DNA of 64,000 bases. Origin: Bedellia somnulentella. Lineage: Eukaryota > Arthropoda > Insecta > Lepidoptera > Bedelliidae. The position numbers and the translations under genes were made by a program. This document shows positions 11,232-21,752 of this stretch, in pieces; the first letter of the stretch is position 1; every line of letters starts with the position of its first letter. The notes beneath the pieces were generated by a model, which searched no databases, was not told where the DNA came from, and saw only the letters and a list, made by a program, of their open reading frames with translations. Where the stretch lies: contig OY755177.1 in NCBI GenBank assembly GCA_963576735.1, positions 4,216,001-4,280,000 on the forward strand, read 5' to 3'.

Positions 11232-11590
11232 AAAAAAAAAAATATTCAAAGAGAAAATATTAGTCTTTGGTCTATTTAAATGATACATTTAAAATCACCT
11301 CACGTATAACATACAGGAAACATTTGAAACAAAATGTGAACCAACAACAAAGTATGGAATCAGTATTTGAATAATCTGCGATAGCAAATTTTATGTTTAT
11401 GTGAAAACTTTCGTACATATTTTGTTATCAACTCTAATATAGGCTCTAACTTTGTTTCGAATTAAATCGGGTATGAAATATGTTGAAGTAATGTTGTTTT
11501 GGCCTTAATTATGACATTAGTTAAACAAATTATGAAAATGTTGTGATTTCTTTGTATTATTTAAATTTCATTTAATATTTTATAAGTTAA

Positions 11591-11847
11591 CATACATACA
11601 TACATATACTCACGGCCATGAATCCCAGAAAGGGGTAGCCAGAGCTTCAGAGGTGGAAATTCCTCAGCCACATTTCGAAGTAGATAGGGGATTAGATATG
11701 ATTAACATAGGAATAAAGTATCTTGGTGATGGGTCTCCAACCACATCGCCCAAAAACAAGTTAAAAAAGCCTCCTTCCCGTAGTCGCCTCTTACGACACC
11801 TGTGGGTAGAAAACGATAGCGACATTCTAAGCCCGCACTACACGGCA
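11591..11847 (-). mobile_element. Family A, full length with TSD
   Basis: All family blocks are present, in the CTTACGACACCTGTGGG subtype. Flanked by AAGTTAA at 11584-11590 and 11848-11854. Confidence 0.85.
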
Positions 11848-11937
11848 AAGTTAAGAAAATGTATATTTTATGTGGTTGATATTGATGTATTGAAACAACT
11901 TAGTTAAAAATCAAATTAATTTAAATATAATTTAAAT

Positions 11938-12175
11938 CTTTTTGTTCATGAAAACCTCATGTGGGGATTATTACTAATAAATAAATAATAAATAAAGGAA
12001 AGAAAATTTCGACACAGGCGGGAATCGAACCCGCGACCTCGGGTATACGCCCCGACGCTCTGCCAACTGAGCCACCGTGTCAATTGGCTGCCAGTGCGAA
12101 ATTCTTCTATCCTTTATTTCTTTTACACGTTTAAGTAGTGTTTGCGTTTCCTACCTCCGAATTTTAACTGTTTTG
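11938..12175 (-). mobile_element. Family C, most complete copy
   Basis: On the minus strand: a leader (AATTCGGAGGTAGGAAACGC, then AACACTACTTAAACGTG), the tRNA-like core at 12081-12011, and a trailer (GAAATTTTCTTTCC, CCCCACATGAGGTTTTCATG). Pieces of the leader recur at 40.15 and 40.46 kb, and pieces of the trailer at 7.5 and 17.7 kb, which shows that the whole block is a repeat and not a lone tRNA gene. Confidence 0.65.
12011..12081 (-). tRNA. tRNA-like cloverleaf (GTA anticodon position), probably a SINE head
   Basis: 71 nt with a 7 bp acceptor stem (GACACGG/CTGTGTC, one G-T), D arm GCTC/GAGC, anticodon stem TCGGG/CCCGA with a 7 nt loop GCGTATA, and T arm GCGGG-TTCGATT-CCCGC. The GTA in the loop would read as tyrosine, but the universal T before the anticodon is a C, there is no intron, and the segment lies inside repeat family C. 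I therefore read it as a tRNA-derived promoter head and not a working tRNA. A and B boxes are intact, so pol III transcription is plausible. Confidence 0.4.
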
Positions 12176-12183
12176 TAGTACAG

Positions 12184-12322
12184 TAGAGTACACTGTCTAA
12201 GCAAAACGTGGGTACCTTCTCTGGACACTAGATAGCGCTGCCATCTGAGTTCAGAAGTATTGGTACCTCTGCCAACCCCTTGGTGGATAAACGGCGTGAA
12301 CGTTTATGTTATGTTATGTTTT
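12184..12322 (+). repeat. SINE-B, 3' half
   Basis: GAGTACACTGTCTAAGCAAA, then GTACCTCTGCCAACCCCTTG and GGCGTGAACGTTTATG followed by (TTATG)n. It abuts family C on the left. Confidence 0.75.
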
Positions 12323-12368
12323 GTTTCCTTTCTTGCCCTTTTAAGCGCATAGATAATCCGAGAATATC

Positions 12369-12476
12369 CTTTATTATACAATCTTCTTCCCACTCAACTC
12401 CTAGAATTGGCTATGTAACTCCCAATCTTGGGCTACCCCCTTTTGGGATTTAGAGCCGTAAGTATATACATGCATA
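12369..12476 (+). repeat. Family A fragment (3' third)
   Basis: Diverged 3' end with GGCTACCCCCTTTTGGGATT and AGAGCCGTAAGTATATAC. Confidence 0.6.
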
Positions 12477-12920
12477 AACAGTATGAACGATTAAGACTGT
12501 ACTAAATGTCTCTGAGGTTGTGGCAACCCTAAGCAGATACGTATTTTTTATATAAATACTACTATTTTATAAGTATTATTTTTAAATATACCTATACTTG
12601 AACTGCACCTGAATAAAGCCAAAGTAACTTATCCAATGAAAATAATTCGAACGAACAAAACACTCAGCCCCAAGTATTGTGAAGGTAACTTCGACCATTA
12701 TCCATATTATCGCTTAGCTCCGCAGTCGGCTAATTAACTTTGGTATCTACTCGCGTGTAGGGCGGGCGGGAGATTGTTTCTAATTTAATTTTTGCAAAGC
12801 TAGCGTTCTCAGATATATAAAATGTCGTTTAAAATCTGACTTGATCTGTTTTCACTTAAGCAAAGGTTTGGTTTAATATTTTTTGTCAAATAAATAAGTT
12901 TAAAAAAAAAATTGACTGCC

Positions 12921-13086
12921 TATTGAGGCTTTAAAGGGATTTTTGGGGGATGAGGTTGGAGACCCATCACCAACAACCTTTATTTTACTATCTTTTCCCC
13001 ACTTAAATTTCCAAAAGGGGCTGAGGAATTTCTAATTTCGTAACTCTGGTTACCCCATCTAAGGATTTATATATGAATGTATGTAT
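12921..13086 (+). repeat. Family A, 5'-truncated
   Basis: Begins in the GGGATTTTTGGG block, continues through GAGGTTGGAGACCCATCACC and ends ATGTATGTATA, directly against SINE-D. Confidence 0.7.
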
Positions 13087-13424
13087 AGACTGCCTCCGTG
13101 GTCCCGCGATTATGCGCTTGGTTTCAAGTACGGAAGTCTCGGGTCCGATCCCCAGGGGGTAAATCTCACAAATTTAATTTACAAGATTTAACCCAGTTTC
13201 GAAGGATTTTGAAGGCTTGAATAGCCTGATTATCCGAAAATTAAGATAATTCCGTGCTGCGGAGGGCACGTCAAGCCGTCGGTCCCGGCTACTATTACGG
13301 TAGTAGTTGTAGTCTGCCAACCCGCACATGGCCAGCGTGGTGGACTATAGCCGAATCACCCTATACAGGGTAGGCTTGAGCCCCTTGGTGGGGACATACA
13401 TGTGCTGAGAGATAAAACATACAC
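13087..13424 (+). mobile_element. SINE-D (tRNA-headed), near full length
   Basis: Head: CCTCCGTGGTCCCGCGATTA (A-box region) and GGGTCCGATCCCC (B box). Body: CGTGCTGCGGAGGGCACG and GGTCCCGGCTACTATTACGG. 3' end: GAGCCCCTTGGTGGGGACAT then ACATGTGCTGAGAGA. The CCCC-TTGGT-GGGG hairpin is a different tail from A, B and LINE-G. From memory this matches a SINE type common in moths. Fragments recur near 44.8 and 49.1 kb. Confidence 0.7.
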
Positions 13425-13449
13425 ACATTTTATAAAAGCTGTAGAATTA

Positions 13450-13495
13450 TAATGTTTTTGTTCATCGCGAGGACGCGGGTTCAATCCCCGCTAAA
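13450..13495 (+). repeat. Possible family C fragment (B-box part)
   Basis: ACGCGGGTTCAATCCCCGCT resembles the T arm of family C, with a TTTTTGTTCAT stretch as in the C trailer. Short and uncertain. Confidence 0.35.
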
Positions 13496-13514
13496 GCTGT
13501 AGAAGTTGGAATTT

Positions 13515-13590
13515 GGCAGACACTTTGGAAAGTTGAGAACGGAAAAGATAGCCAAATAAATGATGATTGGTGATGAGTCTCCAACTTCAA
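13515..13590 (-). repeat. Family A fragment, diverged
   Basis: CACTTTGGAAAGTTGAGAAC and GGTGATGAGTCTCCAAC match the minus-strand middle of A. Confidence 0.5.
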
Positions 13591-13754
13591 ACTCCAAAAT
13601 GAACTTAAAATACTGGATTAGTGCTAATCCACTAACCATTCAACTGATCTTTATTCTATCAATTTTTCTCCTTAGAACTTCCTTAAGTGGTAGAGGAATT
13701 TGTAGCTCAGAAATGTTGGCTATATTTTCTTACGTTATACATTCCCACAAGATT

Positions 13755-13925
13755 ATTTCAGATTGGGGTAGGCAGAGACTACCGATCGCCACTTTGTACA
13801 ATCTTGGCAAATGCCGCTAGCTTCGTTTATATTCATCATACTTCACTTGCATTTTTGAGCACATTCTCCGTTTGTTCCAAATGTGTCCTCCATGGTGGTC
13901 TTCACAAACATTATCATAGATCCCT
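13755..13925 (-). repeat. LINE-G 3' fragment, diverged
   Basis: TTGGGGTAGGCAGAGACTAC, then CGATCGCCACTTTGTACAAT and TTTGAGCACATTCTCCGTTT, the antisense of the LINE-G C-terminus. A deletion removes the KRACM segment. Confidence 0.65.
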
Positions 13926-14480
13926 TTTACCAATTTGTTGTCATATTGTTATTTAAGTACAAAATCATTGCGACGTTGTCCAAAGTGATAGTGCAGTCAT
14001 TTTTCTTTCCATTAGTACAAATAAGATCGATTCTTATAATAATCGATTATTACAATATACTCATACGTATAAATATGTCGTGTACATACATAATAATGTA
14101 AGCGTCTTATGACGCACTTATGACGCCTCATTGCACAAAATGAATTCAGACAGCCAAAAAATATAAAAAAAGTTGATATGAATTCTGAAAATACTAAAAG
14201 GCTGCGATTTTGTTACGAGTATAATACCAAATCATCCCAACAGAACCAATAATTTAGGTTTTTTCAATACCGGAGTTCCAAAGGAGACAATACTTATTTA
14301 TTTACGCTTTATTCAATATTTGCCACTTTTCTCCATACAAATATAGCCCAGTTCTTTTCTATTTAAATTTAGACTAATACGCCGAAGTGAGTAAAAATTA
14401 TTGCCTCATCGAGTCAAAGGGCGCAACTGTCTGTACTTTTCCTTTAGATTGACGATGTGTTTACGCCCATGTGGGGTCAC
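13926..14480. other. No gene seen
   Basis: AT-rich, with no supported feature. Confidence 0.4.
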
Positions 14481-14484
14481 TCTC

Positions 14485-14708
14485 GTGAATATACATATAT
14501 TTGCACGATCCCGGCAAACCTTTCAAATTTCACTTATATTCATTAATCTTTTTATATACATGCCTTTTATTCTTCAGTCACTTGCCTTTTTAGTAGATTC
14601 ACTACTGAACCTAAATTATTTCATCCGTGGTCGTCCTCTTGCGATATTACCATCCACATTGTCTCAATATTTCCTTTCACCATTGTTCATCTATCTACCT
14701 AAACCTTT
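14485..14708 (-). repeat. LINE-G 3' fragment, old
   Basis: TTGCACGATCCCGGCAAACC, ATACATGCCTTTTATTCTTC and CGTGGTCGTCCTCTTGCG match the antisense C-terminal coding part of LINE-G with many changes. The very 3' tail is replaced. Confidence 0.6.
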
Positions 14709-14782
14709 GTGACATAACTTTTTCTATCTTTTGTACTTCTTATTGGATCACATAACCTAGCATCAAAATTTTTCTGTAACTT

Positions 14783-14925
14783 ACTTATACTCACGCCTAT
14801 AATTCACATTGGGTAGGCAGAGACTATCGATAGCCACTTTGCACGATCTTGACAAATCTCTCATGCTTCCCTTATGTTGACTATTCTTCTCATACATGCT
14901 CTTTTCTGTAATTCTAGAAGCGATA
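14783..14925 (-). repeat. LINE-G 3' end fragment
   Basis: TATACTCACGCCTATAATTC, then TTGGGTAGGCAGAGACTATC and CTCATACATGCTCTTTTCTG. Confidence 0.65.
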
Positions 14926-15229
14926 AATGTTTTTTTTTCTTGTGAACAGAATGAGAATGACCCCAGCAGTGTGACGAATGACTGGGAGGGTTGGCCACAA
15001 TTTTTGTCGAACAAGATTGCCTTTACTGGTTTTCTCTTGATTAAAAGTAAACATTACTTGGGCCAGTTAAACTAAAACAAACTGGATTCGCTGTTCAATT
15101 GTATTTTATGAATATTATTTCCCCAGTTTTTTCGGAATTTGATGTGAAAAATGTTATAAATTTTATTTTCTTACTTCTTTGTCATTCAACGTGGTCTTAT
15201 TTGAACATTCTTCACTTTAAATAACGTGA

Positions 15230-15468
15230 CATATATACATACATATACTCACGGCTATAAATCCCAGGAAGAAGAAATCCAAGAAATTCCTCAGCTACTT
15301 TTGGAAATTTGAGAGGGGAAAAGATAGTAAAAATAAAGGTTGTTGGTGATTGGTCTCCAACCGCATCGCCCAAAAATCCCTTAATAGCCCCATACCGTTA
15401 GTCGCCTCTTACGTACACCCACCGGAAGAAATGGGGTAGTGCTATGCTAAACCGACACTACAACGCAA
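15230..15468 (-). mobile_element. Family A, near full length with TSD
   Basis: Complete order of blocks with a small internal rearrangement near the 3' end. Flanked by the 11 bp AAATAACGTGA at 15219-15229 and 15469-15479. Confidence 0.85.
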
Positions 15469-15518
15469 AAATAACGTGAATAGGGTTGAAAAACTGAACT
15501 TGACGCATCAATGAACAA

Positions 15519-15700
15519 ACATACATATCCCGGCTTCTATAAATCCCTTGAAATGGTAGCCGGAGCTTCGCAGTTCAAAATAAGTGAGCCACTTTTTAAA
15601 TTTGCTTAAAACATAGGTTTTTATGATGGGTCCCCAATTGCATCGCCCAAAAATCACTTACGATGACCCATGGGTAGAAATGGGGTAGTGTTATAAGGCA
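15519..15700 (-). repeat. Family A, internally deleted
   Basis: Has the tail, GGTAGCCGGAGCTTCG, GATGGGTCCCCAATTGCATC and TGGGGTAGTGTTATAAG. Several internal blocks are missing. Confidence 0.65.
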
Positions 15701-15967
15701 AGGTGTTATAAGAGGTGAAAAAATAGTTTTCAAGGAAGTTACTGAAGCTCAACCCTAACAAACAAATTCGAGATAAAGAAAATGATGTGATGAAATAATA
15801 TTTGTATTGGGAATAGAACGGGCATAATTTATACGGACAAATTAACAATGAAAAATATAAAAAATCGCTTATTTTAATTCAATTAAGCAAACAACTTTTC
15901 ATTACTTTGGTATGTTACGAAATATCTCTTGCGATACGAAGTGCATTTTAAAGTACGATATATTTAT

Positions 15968-16010
15968 TACTAGCTTTTTGCCCGCGACTACGTCCGCGTG
16001 GACTACATTT
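15968..16010 (+). repeat. Short end of a common lepidopteran repeat
   Basis: ACTAGCTTTTTGCCCGCGAC followed by TACGTCCGCGTGGAC. From memory, near-identical sequence is very frequent in moth and butterfly genomes. The body that normally follows may continue at 17120-17461 after unrelated insertions. Confidence 0.45.
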
Positions 16011-16112
16011 TTTGCATTAAGTTTACATCCAAAATATCAAAACACTAACTATACTAACTTCTGTTTTTTTGTATTTATATTCCCGTGGGCGTTGTAATAG
16101 ATATAAACAACA

Positions 16113-16257
16113 TTGAGACTTTTTAAGTGATTATTGGGCGATGCAGTTGGACGGTTGGACGGACCCCATTCAACTTCCAAAAGTGGATAAAGAATTAATA
16201 TCTCTGGAGCTGTGGCTACCCTTTTTTGGAATTTATAGCCGTTAGTATATTCTCATG
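16113..16257 (+). repeat. Family A, 3' half, diverged
   Basis: TTTTTAAGTGATTATTGGGC, then ACTTCCAAAAGTGGAT and ATTTATAGCCGTTAGTATAT. Confidence 0.6.
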
Positions 16258-16887
16258 ATGGATTGATGGATGAATTTCATACATTCCTTTTTGTAGTTGT
16301 TGTATCAGTCAATCGCATCAAGATTAAAATTTCTAGATACATTGTATTTATAGATCAAAAATCTGTATAATATATTTCAATCTCTTAGGGGATGAGTTCC
16401 AAAAAACCCTTTTAATTGTTCATAAGAAACATGAAACAAACCATTTTGTAACCAAGTTTCTATGTTCAAAAATGAAAATATCTTGAGTAAGTGTGGATAG
16501 CAGTTTGGTGACCCGGTGCTACCCCCTACACTGACTGTTGGTGATGTGTGAGAGATTGCAATTATCGGTCAACAGATTGCGTTACTGAATTAACATTGAG
16601 ATATTTACTATTATTTACAAACTATGCATTCTGAGGCTTAAAGAGAATATTAATTTATGCGTAAGTAAAACATAATATATCTATGAGAATATTAGTTAAA
16701 AATAGTTAAATAAACAAAAGTTATAAACATATTCTCAAACCTACCAAATGAATACGCAAAATTCATACAATATGCTTTCAATTATCTTTATTCATACATA
16801 TTCGCATTGTTGAATGAGAAAAAGAAGGATTGGTGCATCCTATTATTCTAACCTAACACAAAAGCAAAAAAAAAAAACGCAAAAAGA
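16258..16887. other. No gene seen
   Basis: AT-rich, with no supported feature. Confidence 0.4.
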
Positions 16888-16970
16888 CTTTCACCACCCG
16901 GGAATCGAACCTGGGTCCTTCGTACTGAGTATTAACCAAATTGTATACCGCTACGCCACGCAGACATTGG
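16888..16970 (-). repeat. tRNA-like SINE head (unclassified)
   Basis: On the minus strand: A-box region GCGTGGCGTAGCGGTATAC and B box AGGTTCGATTCCCGG, about 40 bp apart, ending GGTGAAAGTC. The acceptor stem does not pair and the T stem has a mismatch, so it is not a working tRNA. Confidence 0.55.
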
Positions 16971-17119
16971 TATGAGTGTCAAATTTGTGATATTCTATAT
17001 ATCTAGTAGTCATACTATTGACAAACAATTAAATGGACAATTATTTTGATGAAAATGGATGAAACCCTTATTTTTTCCAAAAGACTATTAATAAAGAGTC
17101 CGATAAAGTCAATCGATGA

Positions 17120-17298
17120 AAAAATTAATCGTGTAAATATGGGGAACCATACAAAAGTTATGTTTTTTTATGCTCCTGTGGGAACCCTTGCGAAATCCGG
17201 GATAAATTATATCCTATATGTTGGCCAGGTGTACAACCTACATTCATGCCAAATTTGATCAAGATCGGTCCGGTAGAATTAACGTGATGAACGGACAT

Positions 17299-17333
<35 letters not shown>

Positions 17334-17461
17334 TTTTTTTCAAAAATAGCAAATTTGGCTTCAGTATCGAAAATGAAACATATTCCACCGGTTTTTATTT
17401 TTTTTACTTCAATGTACAGTTTTGACCTCGTTACAGTCTTATTATAGTATAGATAGATAGA
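17120..17461 (+). repeat. 3' end of an RTE-like/short repeat with (ACAG)n and (GATA)n
   Basis: CCTTGCGAAATCCGGGATAA, then ATGCCAAATTTGATCAAGAT and CGGTCCGGTAGAATTAACGT. An (ACAG)n microsatellite lies at 17300-17332 and the end is TATAGATAGATAGAT. This block order is familiar from abundant lepidopteran repeats; I cannot name the family safely. Confidence 0.5.
17300..17332. repeat. (ACAG)n microsatellite
   Basis: About eight uninterrupted ACAG units, internal to the repeat at 17120-17461. Confidence 0.9.
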
Positions 17462-17659
17462 TTTGCGATTTTTATTAGTATTTTACAACACCAGCTTTGA
17501 GTTCTAGTTCATTTCATATTGAACATTAAAACAAATAAAACTTTGTTAATAATTTGAATATAACATTGAAAGAATCTGTTCAAACATATTTATGATGCAA
17601 TGGATCTCAATTACTATGCAGTGCAACAAAGTCATTGCTACCTTTTGGTTGACTATGAG

Positions 17660-17815
17660 TTATAAGAATGTTTTTGTTTATGAAAACCCCATGTGGGGAT
17701 TATTACTAATAAATAAAGGATAAATAAAGGTCGGGGGTTCGATCCCCGCTGGTTTCTAAATTTTTCTTTCCTCTACATTTATTATCCTTTATTTATTAGT
17801 GACTATGAGTAAGTT
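17660..17815 (+). repeat. Family C fragment with imperfect fold-back
   Basis: CCCCATGTGGGGATTATTAC, then the B-box GGGGGTTCGATCCCCGC and TAAATTTTTCTTTCC. The outer 18 bp, 17705-17722 and 17783-17800, are perfect inverted repeats around the B box, as in the longer palindrome at 7446-7569. Confidence 0.65.
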
Positions 17816-18470
17816 TGTGCAAAATGTATTTAAAAATACTGATAATGTAGCTTAAGGTAAACTTCTTATCAGTATACAAAACGTATATTTTCCATTTATA
17901 AATCACAACATTTTCTCCTAGAATATCAGGCACCTTAGTCCTGGATCGGTAATACGATTTCGCAAGCCAAAACTCTTTAAGAAAGCTCCCTTACAAAGTA
18001 GGCAAACAACGTCAAGCACAAAGCACAACGGTGTATCATGCCGAAATTAAATTATCTCTCATTCGATGCAAGAGTAGTGGATATTCTTGCTTCCCTTCAA
18101 GACGCCGGAACAAAACGCTGGAGTTACGCCAAACAACCTGTCACTCGCAAAAATTGCTCCCTGATTTTTCTGGTGTCTTAAACATTTAGCCGCAAAGCTG
18201 GAGTTGCTTTGTTATGCACCGCTTTTTTCATATTCCTCTTGCAATTTTCTCGAGATGAGAGTAATGTTGTTTTATTTACTTTCCGAGAATGGAAATTTGT
18301 AACGTAATTTGCTGCATTTCTTTGCGCTTCACTTTGATTCTTTTGCCAAATAAGTTTAATAATTTGTTTGTATGGTATGAATGAGTGCATTGTGTTGGCT
18401 TAGAATAGTCTTACACTGACGTTACATCGTAAGAGGTGGCCAAGAGTATTTTTGAGCAATGACGTTGGAT

Positions 18471-21400
18471 TGCTGTGTAGTGTCGGCTTAGAATAGCACT
18501 ACCCCTTTTCTTCCGGTGGGTGTACGTAAGAGGCGACTAACGGTATTGGGGCTTTTTAAGGGATTTTTGGGCGATGCGGTTGGAGACCCATCACCAACAA
18601 CCATTATTTTACCATCTTTTCCCCACCCAAGTAACATTTTTTTCGGGCCTAGGTTGTAAAAAATACCTTAAGGTTTTAAAAGTGTCGTAAAAAGGTTAAT
18701 TCTTTGCTATATAGTCATATTGAGTACTTGAGAATGATTAATAAGTCCTAAAACTAATTGTTTATTAATACAACCTTGGAGCCGCTTATAAGAGTTTAAA
18801 TTAACGTTATTTTAACTTTTATTTCAAGAGCATATAGTCCTAGGATCATAAAGTTATCGTAGACTCCTGATTAAGTTCTAAACAAGCTTGCATTATGCTA
18901 AAGTGAGAGCATACGGTTGATTTTTTTACTTTGATATAACCATAAAGTTATGGAATGTTGAAATAACTGATAAGTAATTTTTAATACCTATCTTTAACCT
19001 TTAGGCTGTATGAGAGTTGTCTTGGCAAACAAATAAGGACTGCGCGGTTGAAACTAAAACCATTAAGTCACTGGCTATGAGCTAAAGGCATGATTTAAGT
19101 CCTTCTAGATTTTTTTTAAGCTTAAGAGGCATCCTCAAAAGTATTCAATTATTTTTGAAACTTCAAAGCATTACGTTGTCTAGCAAGATGAACCGAAACA
19201 GGGTGATGTCAAAAAGACGAAGTGGAAATTTTAAACGTAAAGTGCGTAACATTTTTTCAAAGATAGAAAAATCTGCTAAGCATTATTTTAAGAGTTTCCA
19301 ATATATTCATTGTAAAACCTAGTACTAGATACAAACATAGAAAATTTATTAGTTTGTTTTATAGTTATTAAGTATTGATATATCATAAATAACTTTATAA
19401 TTATTTAGTCAAATAAATACACGACAAAAGGTGTGATTATTATAAGAGTGAATTTAATTAGTAATGATTTCATAGTGTAGTCAATAATCTATTGGTTGTG
19501 AGTAGCCTACGCAAACAGGAAACTGTTCTGGTTGGCTGTTCGATGCAGCGCCGCATGCTGTTCGCGGCGGTAACACGGGACACATTAGATTGGAGTAACA
19601 TGTTAATATTACAATGATATGAGCCTATCAATATTCATTGTAACTATAGTTTGTTAATGTATTATAGAAATTAAAGAAGCATTGATTGTAATTATCTAGG
19701 AGTTCTGATTGTTTTCATTTTAATAACTACCAGCCCAAGACAAAGAGATGTTGTGCTTGAAAAAAATTGCAAGTCCTGCCCGGCTAGTACGAGCGGTGTT
19801 TAAACTAGTTATCGCGTGAGATAAGGCAGCCATCTCTTACGCACTTACTTAGTATCGTATACTGCCATCTCATTCTAACCGTTATCGTGTCGATAAAATA
19901 GCGCTCGTGCTTGCCCTTCTGACATAGGTATAAAATATATTCTATGGTATGGGTAATAGATAAGTTAAATACCTACCTACCAAAATAAATAAACCATAAA
20001 ATGTTTTTTTCTAGGAACTTACCTTTTAAGGGCGTCCCCGGAAAAATAGGTTGATATTGATTGTTTGGAAATTTTATAAAGTCTGATTTGATGATATTGA
20101 TATGACATGAATAAAATGTTGGTGATTAGTTCATGGTGTTAAAATTTGATGTTTAACATTTTAATAATTTGTTGAAAAATATGATGAAAAAATTGAATTG
20201 GAACATGCTTTGTTTTCATAAAAACCGTATAGGCTCCACTGGCATAACATTCATGTGAACTCATTATGTGTCTATATACGCGTAGCTTTAAGACCTGTAA
20301 CTTTGATGTTTAACTTTTCATTTAAACATTATAGTTATTCAATAAAACTAAATAAACTACATTTATCCTGCGCGCGCGTTTTTGCCGTCCCTGTCACTCT
20401 CAGTAAATTTGACGTAAGAGTGAGCGCAATAGCTGCAAAATGCGGGGAGGCCCTTAACTTTAAAGAACAGCCTGTTGCTGTCAGTTCCGCACTCTTGTCA
20501 AACCGTCAAACGCACGTCCCCCTACAACCAGGAGTTACAAGCAAGTAACTGAGCTCAGCGGTTGTTTTCGCGACTCGTAAGTCTTAATCTACTCCTGGCG
20601 GTAACCTTATGGCTAGGAAAACAGCCTTGTGGTTTTAAGTAGCTCCGCAACATAACTTTTAGGATTTATGTAGTTCTGAATAGGTAAATTTTAATGCTTT
20701 TAAGTAATTTTCTAAAGCCGCCATATTTATTCACTAAAAGAAAAACAAAACTAAGCAAAAAGATAAATTTTAATTCATTACAGCCAAATTCAGTGGCGTG
20801 CGCTATACTATTCCAAATATATGTTTTATTATAAAAACAGTACTTTTATTTCTAATTTTACTTTCTACCAAACATAATTTTTTTTATATATTTTTTAATT
20901 AAAATATATTTAAATTTATAATTTACGTAAGGCCCGTCAAGTATACAGCACTATGATCTTAAAGTATCACGATAAAGTGCCAGTCGCACTATCTTTTCAT
21001 TTTACTGGCTCCAGCAAAACTACTTACTTATTATTTTATATGAATACAACACTTACGAGTTAGCCATTTTGAAACTTGTAAAGTGACAGGTAATGGCGCC
21101 ATTATTATATTATTATATACCATTGATGTTTCTGTGCAAATATTACACAGAAACATTTTAAAACTTAAGAGTCTTGGAAAGGCATTATTCATATCCATCA
21201 AATATCTTTGAAGTTATAATAGAGTTAGATCCAGGACTAATTTAGAACTTAAAAGCTACCATCCAAGGTTATATTAACGTTAAATTAAGGTTGTGAAGGT
21301 TATATTTAGGTTCTGCGTAGTTAGTTCAAAAGGTTCTGGATTTGAGCTATAGGTTTTGCTGTAGCTCTCAGATAGGTTCTTAAACGTGGGCCCTTTTTGC

Positions 21401-21622
21401 ACTCAGGAGGTTAATATAAGGTTAACATAACGTTATTGAGCCTTCTAAGACTTACATTGAGATTTCCATACAAAGGTTCTAAAACCTTTTCAATACCTTT
21501 TTAAAACCAAAAATGTTACTTGGGCACGCAACTTCCAAAAGTGGCTGAGGAATTTCTAATTCGTTAGCTCTGGCTACCCCTTCTAGGGATTTATAGCTGA
21601 TAGCTGTGAGTATATGTATGTA
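18471..21622 (+). mobile_element. Inner family A copy, split by a TIR element
   Basis: Left piece 18471-18625 (TGCTGTGTAGTGTCGGC to CATCTTTTCCCCA) and right piece 21535-21622 (CACGCAACTTCCAAAAGTGG to the (TATG) tail). Joined, they restore the usual A order at CCCCACGCAACTTCC. The 3' end has a small internal duplication (ATAGCTGATAGCTGTGAG). Confidence 0.85.
18626..21534. mobile_element. 2.9 kb non-autonomous DNA transposon, TIR CCCAAGTAACATTTTT
   Basis: Perfect 16 bp terminal inverted repeats: CCCAAGTAACATTTTT at 18626-18641 and its complement at 21519-21534. It interrupts an A copy; the smallest consistent target duplication is CA (18624-18625, 21535-21536). Sub-terminal sequence is rich in diverged AAGGTTTTAAAA/GGTTCTAAAACC units on both ends. 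A perfect 11 bp hairpin (TGTTTCTGTG/CACAGAAACA core) lies at 21126-21156. No transposase-like ORF is visible; the longest frame (20255-20548) has no motif. Superfamily unknown. Confidence 0.75.
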
Positions 21623-21752
21623 TGACGTTGGATACCCATCACTTAATAGCCTTTATTGTTCCCACTGGACTTCCAAAAGTGGCTCAAGAATTTGTTAATC
21701 TTAATTGCTACCCGTTCTAGGGATTTATAGCCGTGAGTCTATGTATGTATGT

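Larger units (their letters stand above)
18385..21752 (+). mobile_element. Outer family A copy, split by a second A insertion
   Basis: Left piece 18385-18470 (GTGTTGGCTTAGAATAGTC to ATGACGTTGGAT) and right piece 21623-21752 (GACGTTGGATACCCATCAC to GTGAGTCTATGTATGTATG). The duplicated junction TGACGTTGGAT at 18460-18470 and 21623-21633 is the TSD of the inner A copy. Confidence 0.8.

Noticed and set aside
12011..12081. A functional tRNA-Tyr gene
   Set aside because: The base before the anticodon is C, no intron is present and the segment is part of a repeat. Listed only as tRNA-like.
17300..17332. CRISPR-like or satellite array
   Set aside because: Plain (ACAG)n microsatellite inside a dispersed repeat. 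The window looks eukaryotic, and no array of repeats with unique spacers was seen.
19780..19925. Possible nested MITE in the 2.9 kb element (ACGAGCG near both ends)
   Set aside because: The inverted match is only about 7-10 bp with mismatches, and no duplication was found.
20255..20548. 97-codon ORF inside the 2.9 kb TIR element as a transposase
   Set aside because: No DDE, zinc finger or helix-turn-helix pattern, and the composition looks like random translation.
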